The notes: a model not told the origin generated them from the sequence alone. A stretch of DNA of 52,459 bases from Oscillospiraceae bacterium (GCA_015068555.1 SVKI01000010.1:1-52459); one strand, 5' to 3'. Counted from the first letter of the stretch, positions 34,137-42,275 are shown. Numbers and translations: made by a program.

Positions 34137-34526
34137 TCACCTCCTGTATCTTCTGAACGCACTAACCAAAAGCTGCTGGGGAAGTTCCTCGTCAAGCAGG
34201 GCGGGAATTTCATCAGCCTTTAAATAATCCTGACCCTTTTGACGCACCACAAGCTGTCTTGCGGCATCAATCAGCTTAGCCGGCTCCACATCGCGCGGGC
34301 AACGCTCTAAGCAGGCAAAGCAGGAAAGGCATTTCCACAGCGATTTGGAAGTCGCCAGTGCTTCAATTTCACCGTTCATGATATAAGACGCGAACTGATG
34401 CGGCTTAATATCCATTTCATTAAAAGAAGGACAAGCAGCAGAACATTTGCCGCACTTCATGCATTTGTACGGATTGCTGCCACTAATTTCTTTAATGAGC
34501 TGTACTTGATTTTTCATATTATTCAC
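34137..34526 (-). CDS. hdrC: Heterodisulfide reductase subunit C-like ferredoxin
   Basis: A 129-residue protein with two [4Fe-4S] motifs: C22-x2-C-x2-C-x3-C32 and C66-x2-C-x2-C-x3-C76. HdrC carries electrons from HdrA to HdrB. The GTG at 34526 follows GGAGG by 12 bases and overlaps hdrB by eight; the internal ATG three codons later is the alternative. Length is somewhat shorter than methanogen HdrC. Confidence 0.92.
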   Translation of the reverse strand: MNNMKNQVQLIKEISGSNPYKCMKCGKCSAACPSFNEMDIKPHQFASYIMNGEIEALATSKSLWKCLSCFACLERCPRDVEPAKLIDAARQLVVRQKGQDYLKADEIPALLDEELPQQLLVSAFRRYRR

Positions 34527-35316
34527 AGGCTTTTTCCGCCTCCTCTTTCACGCCGAGAGCTTCAGCCAGTAATTCGGTAAAGTAGTGTACGGGCAAGGTG
34601 CCGCTTTTATTTAAGTTATACATGCAAAGCGGACATGCGGTAATTAACATTTCTGCACCGAAACCGGCTGCACTTTCAAGCACCGTGTCGCACATAGATT
34701 TGGCCTGTTCCTTTTCTTTTAAGGAGATGTAACCGCCACAGCATTCGTTGCGGTAGGGATACACAACAGGCTCCGCACCGATGGCACGGATAAAATCTTC
34801 AATAATGGTGGGGTTTTCAGGGTCATCAAAGCCTAAAACCTTGCCGGGACGAAGCAGAAGGCAACCATAATAAGCACCTATCTTCTTGCCGGTTAAGGGG
34901 TTTGTTACCTTTTCTTTTAATACATCAAAACCCACTCTGTCACGCAGAACCTCTAAAAAGTGAAGCACGGTGGTTTCACCCGTATAAGGCACTTCGTTTT
35001 CCATATAGTTATTGGCTCTTTTGCACATGTCAGCGTTATGCTTCATATCATGATTCACACGCTTAATTACATGATGGCAAGCAGAACACAAGGTAACTAA
35101 ATCCTGCTCTTTTTCTCTTGCAGCGCAAAGTGCACGAACAGAAGAGAGCTTAGTTGCGATTTCATCTGTTCCTAAAGGATACACACCGCCGCAGCACTGC
35201 CAATCCTCAATTTCTTCTAAGGTAAAGCCCAGCGCTTTGGCCGAGGCTTTAGCATAAGCATCTAAATCCCGCGCTTTCGTGCGCAGCGTGCACCCCGGAT
35301 AATAACTGTACTTCAT
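34519..35316 (-). CDS. hdrB: Heterodisulfide reductase subunit B-like (two CCG domains)
   Basis: A 265-residue protein with both CCG domains complete: C9, C41-C42-G-G, C77-x2-C80 in the first; GCLLLRP, ECCGGY and CPLCMYN in the second. In HdrB each holds a non-cubane [4Fe-4S] cluster that cleaves a disulfide. Whether the acceptor here is a disulfide or the clusters serve as a relay to the FrdB-like subunit is not known; the full set of ligands argues that real chemistry takes place. It lies 20 bases after mdh. Confidence 0.93.
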   Translation of the reverse strand: MKYSYYPGCTLRTKARDLDAYAKASAKALGFTLEEIEDWQCCGGVYPLGTDEIATKLSSVRALCAAREKEQDLVTLCSACHHVIKRVNHDMKHNADMCKRANNYMENEVPYTGETTVLHFLEVLRDRVGFDVLKEKVTNPLTGKKIGAYYGCLLLRPGKVLGFDDPENPTIIEDFIRAIGAEPVVYPYRNECCGGYISLKEKEQAKSMCDTVLESAAGFGAEMLITACPLCMYNLNKSGTLPVHYFTELLAEALGVKEEAEKACE

Positions 35317-35336
35317 AGCTTTACAGTCTTCCTTTC

Positions 35337-36284
35337 TTACAGTGTAATCTGGCTGATAACGCTCTTTAACATATCAGCGCTGTTATGAAGCTTTTTGTAT
35401 TCCTCATCATTCAGTTTAACGGGCACCTTGCCGTAAACACCCTTGGGACCGATTAAGGTCAGCGTGGAGAGGCAAACATCTTCTAAGTCATACTCGCCAT
35501 GCATCATGGTCGAAACAGTAACAATTGAGTTGTTTGTTGACATCAACACCTTACACAAGCGAACAACAGAAGCGGATACTGCATAGAAGGTAGCACCTTT
35601 ATTGGCGATGATAGTACCACCGGATTTACGGGTGTATTCCTCAATAGCTTCTCTGTCGAGTCTGGGCACTTCACGGCCGGCGGCCTTAGATAAAGCAATA
35701 TATTCATCCAGCATAACACCGGAAACCTGCGCACAAGACCAGGGTACAAAAGAAGAATCACCATGTTCACCAAACACATAAGCATGAATGTTTTTCTGTG
35801 CGATGTCGAAATGTTCAGAAAGAGCCACACGCAAACGCGCCGTATCAAGCAATGTACCGGAACCGATAATCTGGCGTTCAGGCAGACCGGAAATCTTGGT
35901 GAATACATGTGTAATAATATCTACGGGGTTGCTCACAATTACATATAAAGCATTGGGAGCCGCCTTGGTGATTTCGGGTGCTACACTTTTAATAATATCT
36001 ACATTGGCCTGCGTTAACTCAATTCTTGTCTGACCGGGCTTTCTGGCAAGACCGGAAGTGATGATAACGATGTCGGAATCCTTTGCATCGGCATAATCAC
36101 CGGATTCAACCGAGATAGGATCACGGAAGCTGGTACCCTGCAGGATATCCATAACCTCGCCGTCAGCCTTTTTCTTATTGATATCAATCAATACGATTTC
36201 TGTCGCGAGATTTTCGTTTGACAGTGTATACGCGATGGTTGAACCAACACTGCCTGCACCAATGATAGTAATTTTACAACTCAT
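35337..36284 (-). CDS. mdh: NAD-dependent malate dehydrogenase (LDH/MDH superfamily)
   Basis: A 315-residue cytosolic enzyme. The Rossmann motif is ITIIGAGSVGSTIAY, with catalytic histidine in GEHGDS, NPVD and the substrate arginine in DTARLRVAL. In the mobile loop GLARKPGQTR an arginine occupies the specificity position where lactate dehydrogenases have glutamine, which favours oxaloacetate/malate. The first-gene position ahead of fumarase and fumarate reductase genes agrees. AAAGGAGAG precedes the ATG at 36284. It would reduce oxaloacetate to malate with NADH, the first step of the reductive branch. LDH remains a less likely alternative. Confidence 0.85.
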   Translation of the reverse strand: MSCKITIIGAGSVGSTIAYTLSNENLATEIVLIDINKKKADGEVMDILQGTSFRDPISVESGDYADAKDSDIVIITSGLARKPGQTRIELTQANVDIIKSVAPEITKAAPNALYVIVSNPVDIITHVFTKISGLPERQIIGSGTLLDTARLRVALSEHFDIAQKNIHAYVFGEHGDSSFVPWSCAQVSGVMLDEYIALSKAAGREVPRLDREAIEEYTRKSGGTIIANKGATFYAVSASVVRLCKVLMSTNNSIVTVSTMMHGEYDLEDVCLSTLTLIGPKGVYGKVPVKLNDEEYKKLHNSADMLKSVISQITL

Positions 36285-36421
36285 GATAGACTCTCCTTTA
36301 CATATCTTCAATTATAGACTGCAAAATCTTTAATCAGGTTCCGTCATCTGTATATCAAGCTTTTATTTTCCTGTTTTTTCCATGTTTTCAGACAACAAAA
36401 AACCTTTTATTACAGTATAAC

Positions 36422-36450
36422 ATTGTATCATATTGATAATTATTTGTCAA
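36422..36450 (-). promoter_or_regulatory. Promoter of the mdh-hdr-flx-frd-fum operon
   Basis: On the minus strand TTGACA, 17 bases, TACAAT; transcription would start near 36415, leaving about 130 bases of leader. No other promoter of this quality was seen within the operon. Confidence 0.8.
36433..36450. promoter_or_regulatory. Rex-like 18-bp palindrome over the operon promoter
   Basis: TTGATAATTATTTGTCAA keeps the frame TTG-NN-AA-WWWW-TT-NN-CAA of Rex operators (typically TTGTGAAWWWWTTCACAA), differing at the two inner positions of each half. It covers the -35 box and most of the spacer. Rex is an NADH/NAD+-sensing repressor of fermentative genes. The rex gene is not in the window. Confidence 0.45.
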
Positions 36451-36632
36451 ATTCTTTTCCCTGATATTGGCGCAAAAAATGCAATTTTTCTGTTTTCTAC
36501 AAAAACAACAAAAAAAGCCTCTTTTTTTTGTCCGTTTTTTAAGGTAAACAAGCTTCTTTTTACATCTATGCATAAAAAAGAGGTGTTATGATTATGGAAT
36601 GTGTATATTCTGTGAAGAGCTTTAAAAATCTG

Positions 36633-36661
36633 TTGCAAAACCCTCTTCTTTTTGGTACAAT
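36633..36661 (+). promoter_or_regulatory. Promoter of cyclophilin gene
   Basis: TTGCAA, 17 bases, TACAAT. The rest of the 421-base gap (36285-36705) between divergent genes is AT-rich and holds the mdh leader, the two promoters and A/T tracts; no gene was seen. Confidence 0.75.
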
Positions 36662-36705
36662 ATTATCAGGTTATACATAGACACATGCAGAAGGAGAGAA
36701 CATAC

Positions 36706-37191
36706 ATGAACACAAAAAAAATTATTATCACCATGCAAACAGGCGACGTGATGGAGGCTGAGCTATATCCTGAAATTGCACCCAAAACAGTTGCCAACTT
36801 TGTTCAGTTAATTGAAGACGGCTTTTTTGAAGGTCTGATTTTTCACAGAGTGATTAAAGGCTTTATGATTCAGGGCGGCGGCTACGACAAAGACGGTAAC
36901 CACAAAGACGCTGCCACCATCAAAGGCGAATTTGCCTCCAACGGTTTTGAAAACCCCTTAAAGCACGAACGAGGCGTTCTTTCCATGGCCAGAACCATGG
37001 TGCGCGATTCCGCTTCCAGCCAATTCTTTATCATGCATCAGGCAGCTCCGCACTTAGATGGTGAATACGCCGCCTTCGGCAAAGTAACAGCCGGCCTTGA
37101 GGTGATTGATAAAATCGCCAATGTGCCCACCGACTTTTCCGATTGCCCCATCGAGCCACAGGTAATTGCTTCTATTAATATGGCTGAATAA
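36706..37191 (+). CDS. Peptidyl-prolyl cis-trans isomerase, cyclophilin type
   Basis: A 161-residue cytosolic cyclophilin that speeds prolyl bond isomerisation in protein folding. Motifs: GLIFHRVIKGFMIQGG with the catalytic arginine, ASSQFFIMHQAAPHLDGEYAAFGKV. There is no signal peptide. The start at 36706 follows AAGGAG; an upstream in-frame ATG at 36652 lies inside the promoter. It is monocistronic, ending at the terminator at 37195. Confidence 0.93.
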   Translation: MNTKKIIITMQTGDVMEAELYPEIAPKTVANFVQLIEDGFFEGLIFHRVIKGFMIQGGGYDKDGNHKDAATIKGEFASNGFENPLKHERGVLSMARTMVRDSASSQFFIMHQAAPHLDGEYAAFGKVTAGLEVIDKIANVPTDFSDCPIEPQVIASINMAE

Positions 37192-37194
37192 CAG

Positions 37195-37242
37195 AAAAAA
37201 CGGCTGTAAAACAATTATACATTGTTCAACAGCCGTTTTTTT
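37195..37242. terminator. Terminator after cyclophilin gene
   Basis: AAAAACGGCTGT pairs with ACAGCCGTTTTT; the loop itself contains an ACAAT/ATTGT hairpin. It directly precedes the tandem repeat. Confidence 0.85.
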
Positions 37243-37258
37243 CTGCCTCTTTGGGTTC

Positions 37259-37756
37259 GCGGTCAGGACCTTTTTTACAGCCCAGTCAGAAGGGGATAGG
37301 AAAAAATGTTTCTGAATGGACAAACCGAACCCATAGGGGGTACCCGAAGGCGTACGATGGTACGCCGAGAGGTGAGGTTTGTTCATAGCAAAAAGGCTTG
37401 ATTTGAGTAAAATCTCAAAACCTGAGATTTTTCAACTTTTTGCCAAATCCCTATTGCTCCGCAAGACCATCTCATCAACTTTTTCTGCCTTTTTGCGGTC
37501 AGGACCTTTTTTACAGCCTGATCAGAAGGGGATAGGAAAAAATGTTTCTGAATGGACAAACCGAACCCATAGGGGGTACCCGAAGGCGTACGATGGTACG
37601 CCGAGAGGTGAGGTTTGTTCACAGCAAAAAGGCTTGATTTGAGTAAAATCTCAAAACTTGAGATTTTTCAACTTTTTGCCAAATCCCTATTGCTCCGCAA
37701 GACCATCTCATTAACTTTTTCTGCCTTTTTGCGGTCAGGACCTTTTTTACAGCCCC
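37259..37756. repeat. Tandem repeat, 236-bp period, two full copies and a partial third
   Basis: Copies begin with GCGGTCAGGACC at 37259, 37495 and 37731. The two full copies differ at only a handful of positions (for example CCAGTCAG/CTGATCAG, AACCTGAG/AACTTGAG), and the third stops after 26 bases at the mutS2 stop codon. Each full copy contains GGCGTAC/GTACGCC and AATCTCA/TGAGATT hairpins. Short open frames in each copy (minus strand MNKPHLSAYHRTPSG...; plus strand AKRLDLSKISK...) lack ribosome sites. It fills the gap between the cyclophilin and mutS2 genes. No transposase-type ends are evident. Confidence 0.93.
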
Positions 37757-37757
37757 T

Positions 37758-40115
37758 TTATTTAAGCGTAATCACCGTTACGCCGGTATCCCCTTCGCCG
37801 AGTTGACCGGCACGGAAGGCGCTGACCATTTTATGGTGGCGCAAGTAATCCGTAATGCCTTTGCGCAAAACACCGGTGCCCTTGCCGTGAATCACCGTAA
37901 TCGTTTGCAGGTTCGCCATCAGTGCCCTGTCGATAAAACGATCTACCTCCATCAGGGCTTCATCCAGCGTTTGACCGCGCAAATCGATTTCCGTTTTCAT
38001 ATCGTTGCTCACACGGCTTTTTGAAACCGTGGAGTTTTTCTTTTTTTCTTCATGTTGTTCAAACAACAAATCCTCAAGTTTAGCTTTTACCTTCATAATG
38101 CCTGCCTGCAGTTGCACCATTCCGGTTGCGTCCGGCGCAGAAAGTACCGTTGCCACCTGATCGAGTGATAAAATGCGCACCACATCACCCGGCTTTAAAT
38201 GCTTAGGCGGCTTACCCGTCCGCTTTGGCGCCGTGGTCTTTTTACCTGCCAACTTTTCCTGTTCGGCCCGCAGCGCTGCTTTGGCACGTTCCGCTTCCTG
38301 CAATGCTTCCTTAATGGCTGCCGTATCACGCAAGGCGCGAATCTCTTTAACAGTGCGTTGAGATTCTTCTTTGGCATCTTCTAAAATACGAAGCGCCTCT
38401 GTTCGTGCTTCTTCCAAAATCCTAACACGCTTTTTATCAAGCTCAGCACGCTCGTTTTGCAATTCTTTGCGCAAAGCGCGGATGTCACGGTTCATGGTTT
38501 CGGCCGCACGCTTTTCTTTTTCGGCTCGTTGCCGGTTTTTCTCAAGCCTTGCCAGCACATCTTCCATCTGTACATTATCTTCTGCCAGTTGTTCCCCGGC
38601 ACGCTCTAAAATTTCTTCCGGCAGGCCCAATCTGCGTGAAATGGCAAAGGCATTACTTTTACCCGGAATGCCAATTAAAAGCCGATACGTCGGTGACAAT
38701 GTTTTCAAATCAAATTCACAGGATCCATTCTCCACCCGTTCGGTTGATAAGGCATAAAGCTTTAACTCGCTGTAATGGGTCGTGGCTGCCGCTTTAGCAC
38801 CACGATTGCGCACATAATCCAAAATCGCAATGGCAAGCGCTGCGCCTTCCGTTGGGTCCGTGCCGGCTCCCAGTTCATCGGCGAGCAGCAAGCTTCTTTC
38901 GTTGATACGTTCTAAGATGCTGACCAAATTCACCACATGGGAGGAAAAGGTACTGAGACTCTGTTCAATACTCTGCTCATCACCAATATCGGCAAACACA
39001 TGCTCAAAAACGGAAAGACGGCTGTTCTCCGCCGCCGTAACAAACAGGCCGGAAGCCGCCATTAAGGAAAGCAGACCCAGCGTTTTAAGCGAAACCGTTT
39101 TACCGCCCGTATTGGGTCCGGTAATCACCAAGGTATCAAAATCCTCACCCAGGTACAAATCCACAGGCACAACCCTATCTGCCGGCAAAAGCGGATGGCG
39201 GCCTTTTTTAATATCCACAACGCCTTTGTCATTCAAAGCAGGCTGTGTACCGTTATATGAAAGAGAAAGCCTTGCTTTTGCAAATAAAAAGTCAAGCTCA
39301 AAAATTGTCGTAACATTGCAGGTTATCTCTTCTTTATAGTCACACACAAAAGCGGAAAGTTCTGCCAAGACGCGGTTGATTTCCTCTCGCTCCTCCGCTT
39401 CTAATGCCGCCAGCGAATTGGTGAGAGAAACCACCACCATCGGCTCTACAAAAAGTGTTGCACCCGAAGCCGAAGAATCGTGCACGATACCCTTGATTTC
39501 GCCTTTGCACTCTGCTTTTACCGGTAGCACGTATCGATCGCCGCGCATCGTTACAATAGGGTCTTGCAGCGCTTTTTGATATTTGGGCGAAGCAATCATT
39601 TCTTGCAGGCTGTCACGAATTTTGGCGGCCATCGTTTTCTTTTTTCTGCGAATAGAAAGCAGTTCCGGGCTGGCAGTATCAGCCATCTCGTCCTCACTGA
39701 TAATGGCATCAAAAATTTTGTCAGAAACAGACCTTAACGGCTCAAGCATCCGGCAATAGGCCGTAATGGTGCCTTCTTCCAATGCTTTATCATCCTCAAT
39801 ATAGCGCTTGACCATGCGCGCTGTTTTTAATAGCTCGGCAATTGCCAAAAGCTCACGCATGGAAAGAACGCCACCCCGCTCTGCACGCATAACCGAGGGC
39901 GTAACATCTGTCGTTTTCATGCCCGGTGGATTGCCACGGCGCAAAAGAACACCCACTGCCGAGGCCGTTTGCTCCTGTAGAGCATTTGCCTCGGCCAAAG
40001 ATTCAGTGGGTTGTAAGGAAACAATACGGTTGCGAACCGGCTCGTTTTGCGTAAACTGTGCCAGTTGCAATAAAATTTTATCAAATTCTAATGTCTGTAG
40101 TGATTTTTTATCCAT
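37758..40115 (-). CDS. mutS2: MutS2 ATPase/endonuclease
   Basis: A 785-residue MutS-family ATPase with a C-terminal Smr domain. It separates collided ribosomes and feeds quality control in Bacillus, and also limits recombination. Walker A is TGPNTGGKTVSLKT (about 330), Walker B LLADELGAGTDPTEG; a charged coiled coil (about 515-640) precedes the Smr domain (last 80 residues), with DLRG and HGKGTG. The gene for RqcP, another ribosome quality-control protein, lies two genes upstream in the same run. TAGGAG precedes the ATG. Confidence 0.96.
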   Translation of the reverse strand: MDKKSLQTLEFDKILLQLAQFTQNEPVRNRIVSLQPTESLAEANALQEQTASAVGVLLRRGNPPGMKTTDVTPSVMRAERGGVLSMRELLAIAELLKTARMVKRYIEDDKALEEGTITAYCRMLEPLRSVSDKIFDAIISEDEMADTASPELLSIRRKKKTMAAKIRDSLQEMIASPKYQKALQDPIVTMRGDRYVLPVKAECKGEIKGIVHDSSASGATLFVEPMVVVSLTNSLAALEAEEREEINRVLAELSAFVCDYKEEITCNVTTIFELDFLFAKARLSLSYNGTQPALNDKGVVDIKKGRHPLLPADRVVPVDLYLGEDFDTLVITGPNTGGKTVSLKTLGLLSLMAASGLFVTAAENSRLSVFEHVFADIGDEQSIEQSLSTFSSHVVNLVSILERINERSLLLADELGAGTDPTEGAALAIAILDYVRNRGAKAAATTHYSELKLYALSTERVENGSCEFDLKTLSPTYRLLIGIPGKSNAFAISRRLGLPEEILERAGEQLAEDNVQMEDVLARLEKNRQRAEKEKRAAETMNRDIRALRKELQNERAELDKKRVRILEEARTEALRILEDAKEESQRTVKEIRALRDTAAIKEALQEAERAKAALRAEQEKLAGKKTTAPKRTGKPPKHLKPGDVVRILSLDQVATVLSAPDATGMVQLQAGIMKVKAKLEDLLFEQHEEKKKNSTVSKSRVSNDMKTEIDLRGQTLDEALMEVDRFIDRALMANLQTITVIHGKGTGVLRKGITDYLRHHKMVSAFRAGQLGEGDTGVTVITLK

Positions 40116-40149
40116 TCGTTTTCTCCTAAAAGGGAAAATTCATTCGCAC

Positions 40150-40947
40150 TCAAAAAGTCGGCAAGCTGTCTAAAAGTGCCTGTGCCTCTTCATGGCTGAC
40201 AGAGCTCATAAAAGTGGTGCGTATAGTCAGGGCATGCGTAAGATGCACTTTGGCATCTTCAAACTTGCCTAATTCTTTTTCCACCAACGCAGCGTTATAA
40301 TAAGCCTCAATGAAGCGTGACTCCTTCGCCATAAGCTCCGTCACGTATTGATAAGCAGATTCATAGTCTCTTAAGGCGATGTGGAGCTGAACCATGTTGT
40401 CCAAAATCACAACATCATCCTTATTATATTCATAAGCCTCAAAGTTAAACTCTTTGGCTTTGATCAAATTGCCGTTTAAAATGTATAAATAGCCTAAGCT
40501 TCCATAGGTGTTTGTGTTCTTAAAATAAGGAAATATCTCTTCCAACTCTTCTGTTGCTTCCAGTCTTCTGCCTGTTTTAAGTAGCAGCACCGCGTGGTTA
40601 GACTTAGCCTTATACTTAAGCTCCGGTTTCAGCGGAAAAGCTAACACTGCGTTTAGCAGATTCTCCGAGCGTTCCACTCTGCCCTCACGCATCAAATAGT
40701 AGGCGTACGTGATTTTTTGTTGCACATCCATGCCGTGGTTATAGGCTCTTTCATACCAGCGAAAGCAACCGTTGATATCGCCTTTGGCATAGTTTTGCAA
40801 TGCAAGACTGATGCAAAGGCGGCTGTAGCGTTTTACATAAAAGTAAATGCCCAGTACAACAAGCACAATGAGTCCCCAAATGAGATTGGTGCAAAAAGCC
40901 CAGATGGTTAATGCTAAAAAACCGATTAATAAAATAATTTCTAACAT
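40150..40947 (-). CDS. TPR-repeat membrane protein, unknown function
   Basis: A 265-residue protein: two closely spaced N-terminal hydrophobic helices (about 3-20 and 22-40, ILLIGFLALTIWAFCTNLIW), then helical repeats of tetratricopeptide type (about 50-255; for example NYAKGDINGCFRWYERAYN, YIEAYYNAALVEKELGKFEDAK-like). The helical part should face the cytosol and bind a partner protein. It is between rqcP and mutS2 with short gaps (37 and 34 bases) and a good AGGGGAG site, so it belongs to this run; no function is proposed. Confidence 0.75.
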   Translation of the reverse strand: MLEIILLIGFLALTIWAFCTNLIWGLIVLVVLGIYFYVKRYSRLCISLALQNYAKGDINGCFRWYERAYNHGMDVQQKITYAYYLMREGRVERSENLLNAVLAFPLKPELKYKAKSNHAVLLLKTGRRLEATEELEEIFPYFKNTNTYGSLGYLYILNGNLIKAKEFNFEAYEYNKDDVVILDNMVQLHIALRDYESAYQYVTELMAKESRFIEAYYNAALVEKELGKFEDAKVHLTHALTIRTTFMSSVSHEEAQALLDSLPTF

Positions 40948-40984
40948 AGTATTCTCCCCTATGATGACTTTCTATCCAAAAGGC

Positions 40985-41227
40985 TTACGGCATAACCTCA
41001 TACATTTCTGCCGCTTCACCCTTTAAGGCGTGCTCGGTCACGCGTACCACACGGGCACGCATAGTACGTTCACCAAAACGTAGCTCCAGCACGTCCCCCT
41101 CCTTTACATCATAGGAGGCTTTTGCAGGCTTTCCGTTCACCGTTACGCGGCCCTGGTCACAGGCTTCGTTAGCAACTGTGCGGCGCTTGATGATGCGGGA
41201 AACCTTTAAAAATTTATCTAATCGCAT
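40985..41227 (-). CDS. rqcP: S4-domain ribosome quality-control protein RqcP
   Basis: An 80-residue S4 RNA-binding protein (YabO/Hsp15 type). It starts MRLDKFLKVSRIIKRRTVANEACDQGRV and continues VNGKPAKASYDVKEGD, the compact S4 fold. RqcP stabilises the P-site tRNA on stalled 50S subunits during C-terminal alanine tailing by RqcH. The nearby mutS2 acts earlier in the same rescue pathway. Confidence 0.92.
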   Translation of the reverse strand: MRLDKFLKVSRIIKRRTVANEACDQGRVTVNGKPAKASYDVKEGDVLELRFGERTMRARVVRVTEHALKGEAAEMYEVMP

Positions 41228-41243
41228 GGCTCATTTCCTTTCT

Positions 41244-42239
41244 TTAGCGAGCAACAAAGCCGATTTTTCTATATACCTTGCCAAGCGTTTTATAGGCGAT
41301 TTTCGCCGCCGTTTCAGCACCTTTTTTATACACCTCTTCTACATAGGCTTTATCTTTTGCAAGCTCTTCATAGCGCTTACGAACAGGTGCAAGCTCTGCT
41401 GCAACAGCTTCACCGACCGCCTGCTTGAAGGTGCCATAGCCCTGGCCGGCAAATTCCTTTTCGGCTTCTTCGACAGTCTTGCCTGTAACGGCCGCATAAA
41501 TGGTTAAAAGGTTTGTTACGCCCGGCTTATCTTCACTTGCGCGGACCTCGCTTTCGGAATCTGTTACCGCTCGCTTAAACTTTTTAATAATCACTTCTTC
41601 CGGGTCTAACAGCCATACATAACCATTGGGATTCGGGTCAGATTTTGACATCTTGTTCTCCGGCGACTGCAGGCTCATCACGCGGGCGCCGGCTTTACCG
41701 ATGTACGGTTCCGGAACAGTGAAGGTGTCGCCGTAGTGGTGGTTAAAGCGATTGGCAATATCGCGTGTTAATTCAATGTGCTGCAGCTGGTCATTACCAA
41801 CAGGCACCAAGTCCGCCTGGTACAGCAAAATATCGGCCGCCATCAGCACCGGATAGGTAAACAGACCGGCATTGATGTTATCGGCATGTTTTTTAGATTT
41901 ATCTTTAAACTGCGTCATGCGCGAGAGTTCGCCCATTTGCGCATTACACGAAAGAACCCAGGCAAGCTCGGCATGTGCCGGCACATGAGACTGGAAAAAC
42001 AAAATAGATTTCTCCGGGTCAATGCCGCACGCCATATATTGCATCAGCACTTCCATGCTTCTTTTACGCAGCTCTGCCGGTTCCTGACGCACGGTGATAG
42101 CGTGCATATTCATAACTGAGTACATGCAATCATACTCATCTTGTAATTTAATCCAGTTTTTCAGCGCGCCCAGGTAGTTGCCCAGTGTGAGTTCTCCTGA
42201 AGGCTGCATACCGGAAAATATTCGTTTCTTTTCTTCCAT
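41244..42239 (-). CDS. trpS: Tryptophanyl-tRNA synthetase
   Basis: A 331-residue class I aminoacyl-tRNA synthetase. The HIGH-equivalent is in PSGELTLGNYLGAL and the KMSKS motif is KMSKSDPN; MMADILLYQADLVPVGNDQ-type substrate contacts are present. No T-box leader is visible: the gene lies 36 bases after an aminotransferase gene and 16 before rqcP. AACGGAG precedes the ATG. Confidence 0.97.
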   Translation of the reverse strand: MEEKKRIFSGMQPSGELTLGNYLGALKNWIKLQDEYDCMYSVMNMHAITVRQEPAELRKRSMEVLMQYMACGIDPEKSILFFQSHVPAHAELAWVLSCNAQMGELSRMTQFKDKSKKHADNINAGLFTYPVLMAADILLYQADLVPVGNDQLQHIELTRDIANRFNHHYGDTFTVPEPYIGKAGARVMSLQSPENKMSKSDPNPNGYVWLLDPEEVIIKKFKRAVTDSESEVRASEDKPGVTNLLTIYAAVTGKTVEEAEKEFAGQGYGTFKQAVGEAVAAELAPVRKRYEELAKDKAYVEEVYKKGAETAAKIAYKTLGKVYRKIGFVAR

Positions 42240-42275
42240 ATCTGGCTCCGTTCTGCCGCAGCTTGCGGCTATGTA

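Noticed and set aside
35337-36284. L-lactate dehydrogenase
   Set aside because: The specificity position in the mobile loop is Arg, not Gln, and the operon context is C4-dicarboxylate metabolism.
36433-36450. FNR/CRP site over the operon promoter
   Set aside because: FNR sites are TTGAT-N4-ATCAA (14 bases); the palindrome here spans 18 bases and fits the Rex frame better.
36510-36583. CCTCTTTTTT/AAAAAAGAGG inverted repeat as a minus-strand terminator
   Set aside because: The loop would be about 55 bases and the stem is almost all A/T; nothing credible is transcribed into it.
37259-37756. CRISPR array or small protein-coding genes in the tandem repeat
   Set aside because: The period is 236 bases with no short repeats separated by unique spacers; the short frames lack ribosome sites.
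41244-42275. T-box leader for trpS
   Set aside because: Only 36 bases separate it from the previous gene and no T-box sequence is visible.
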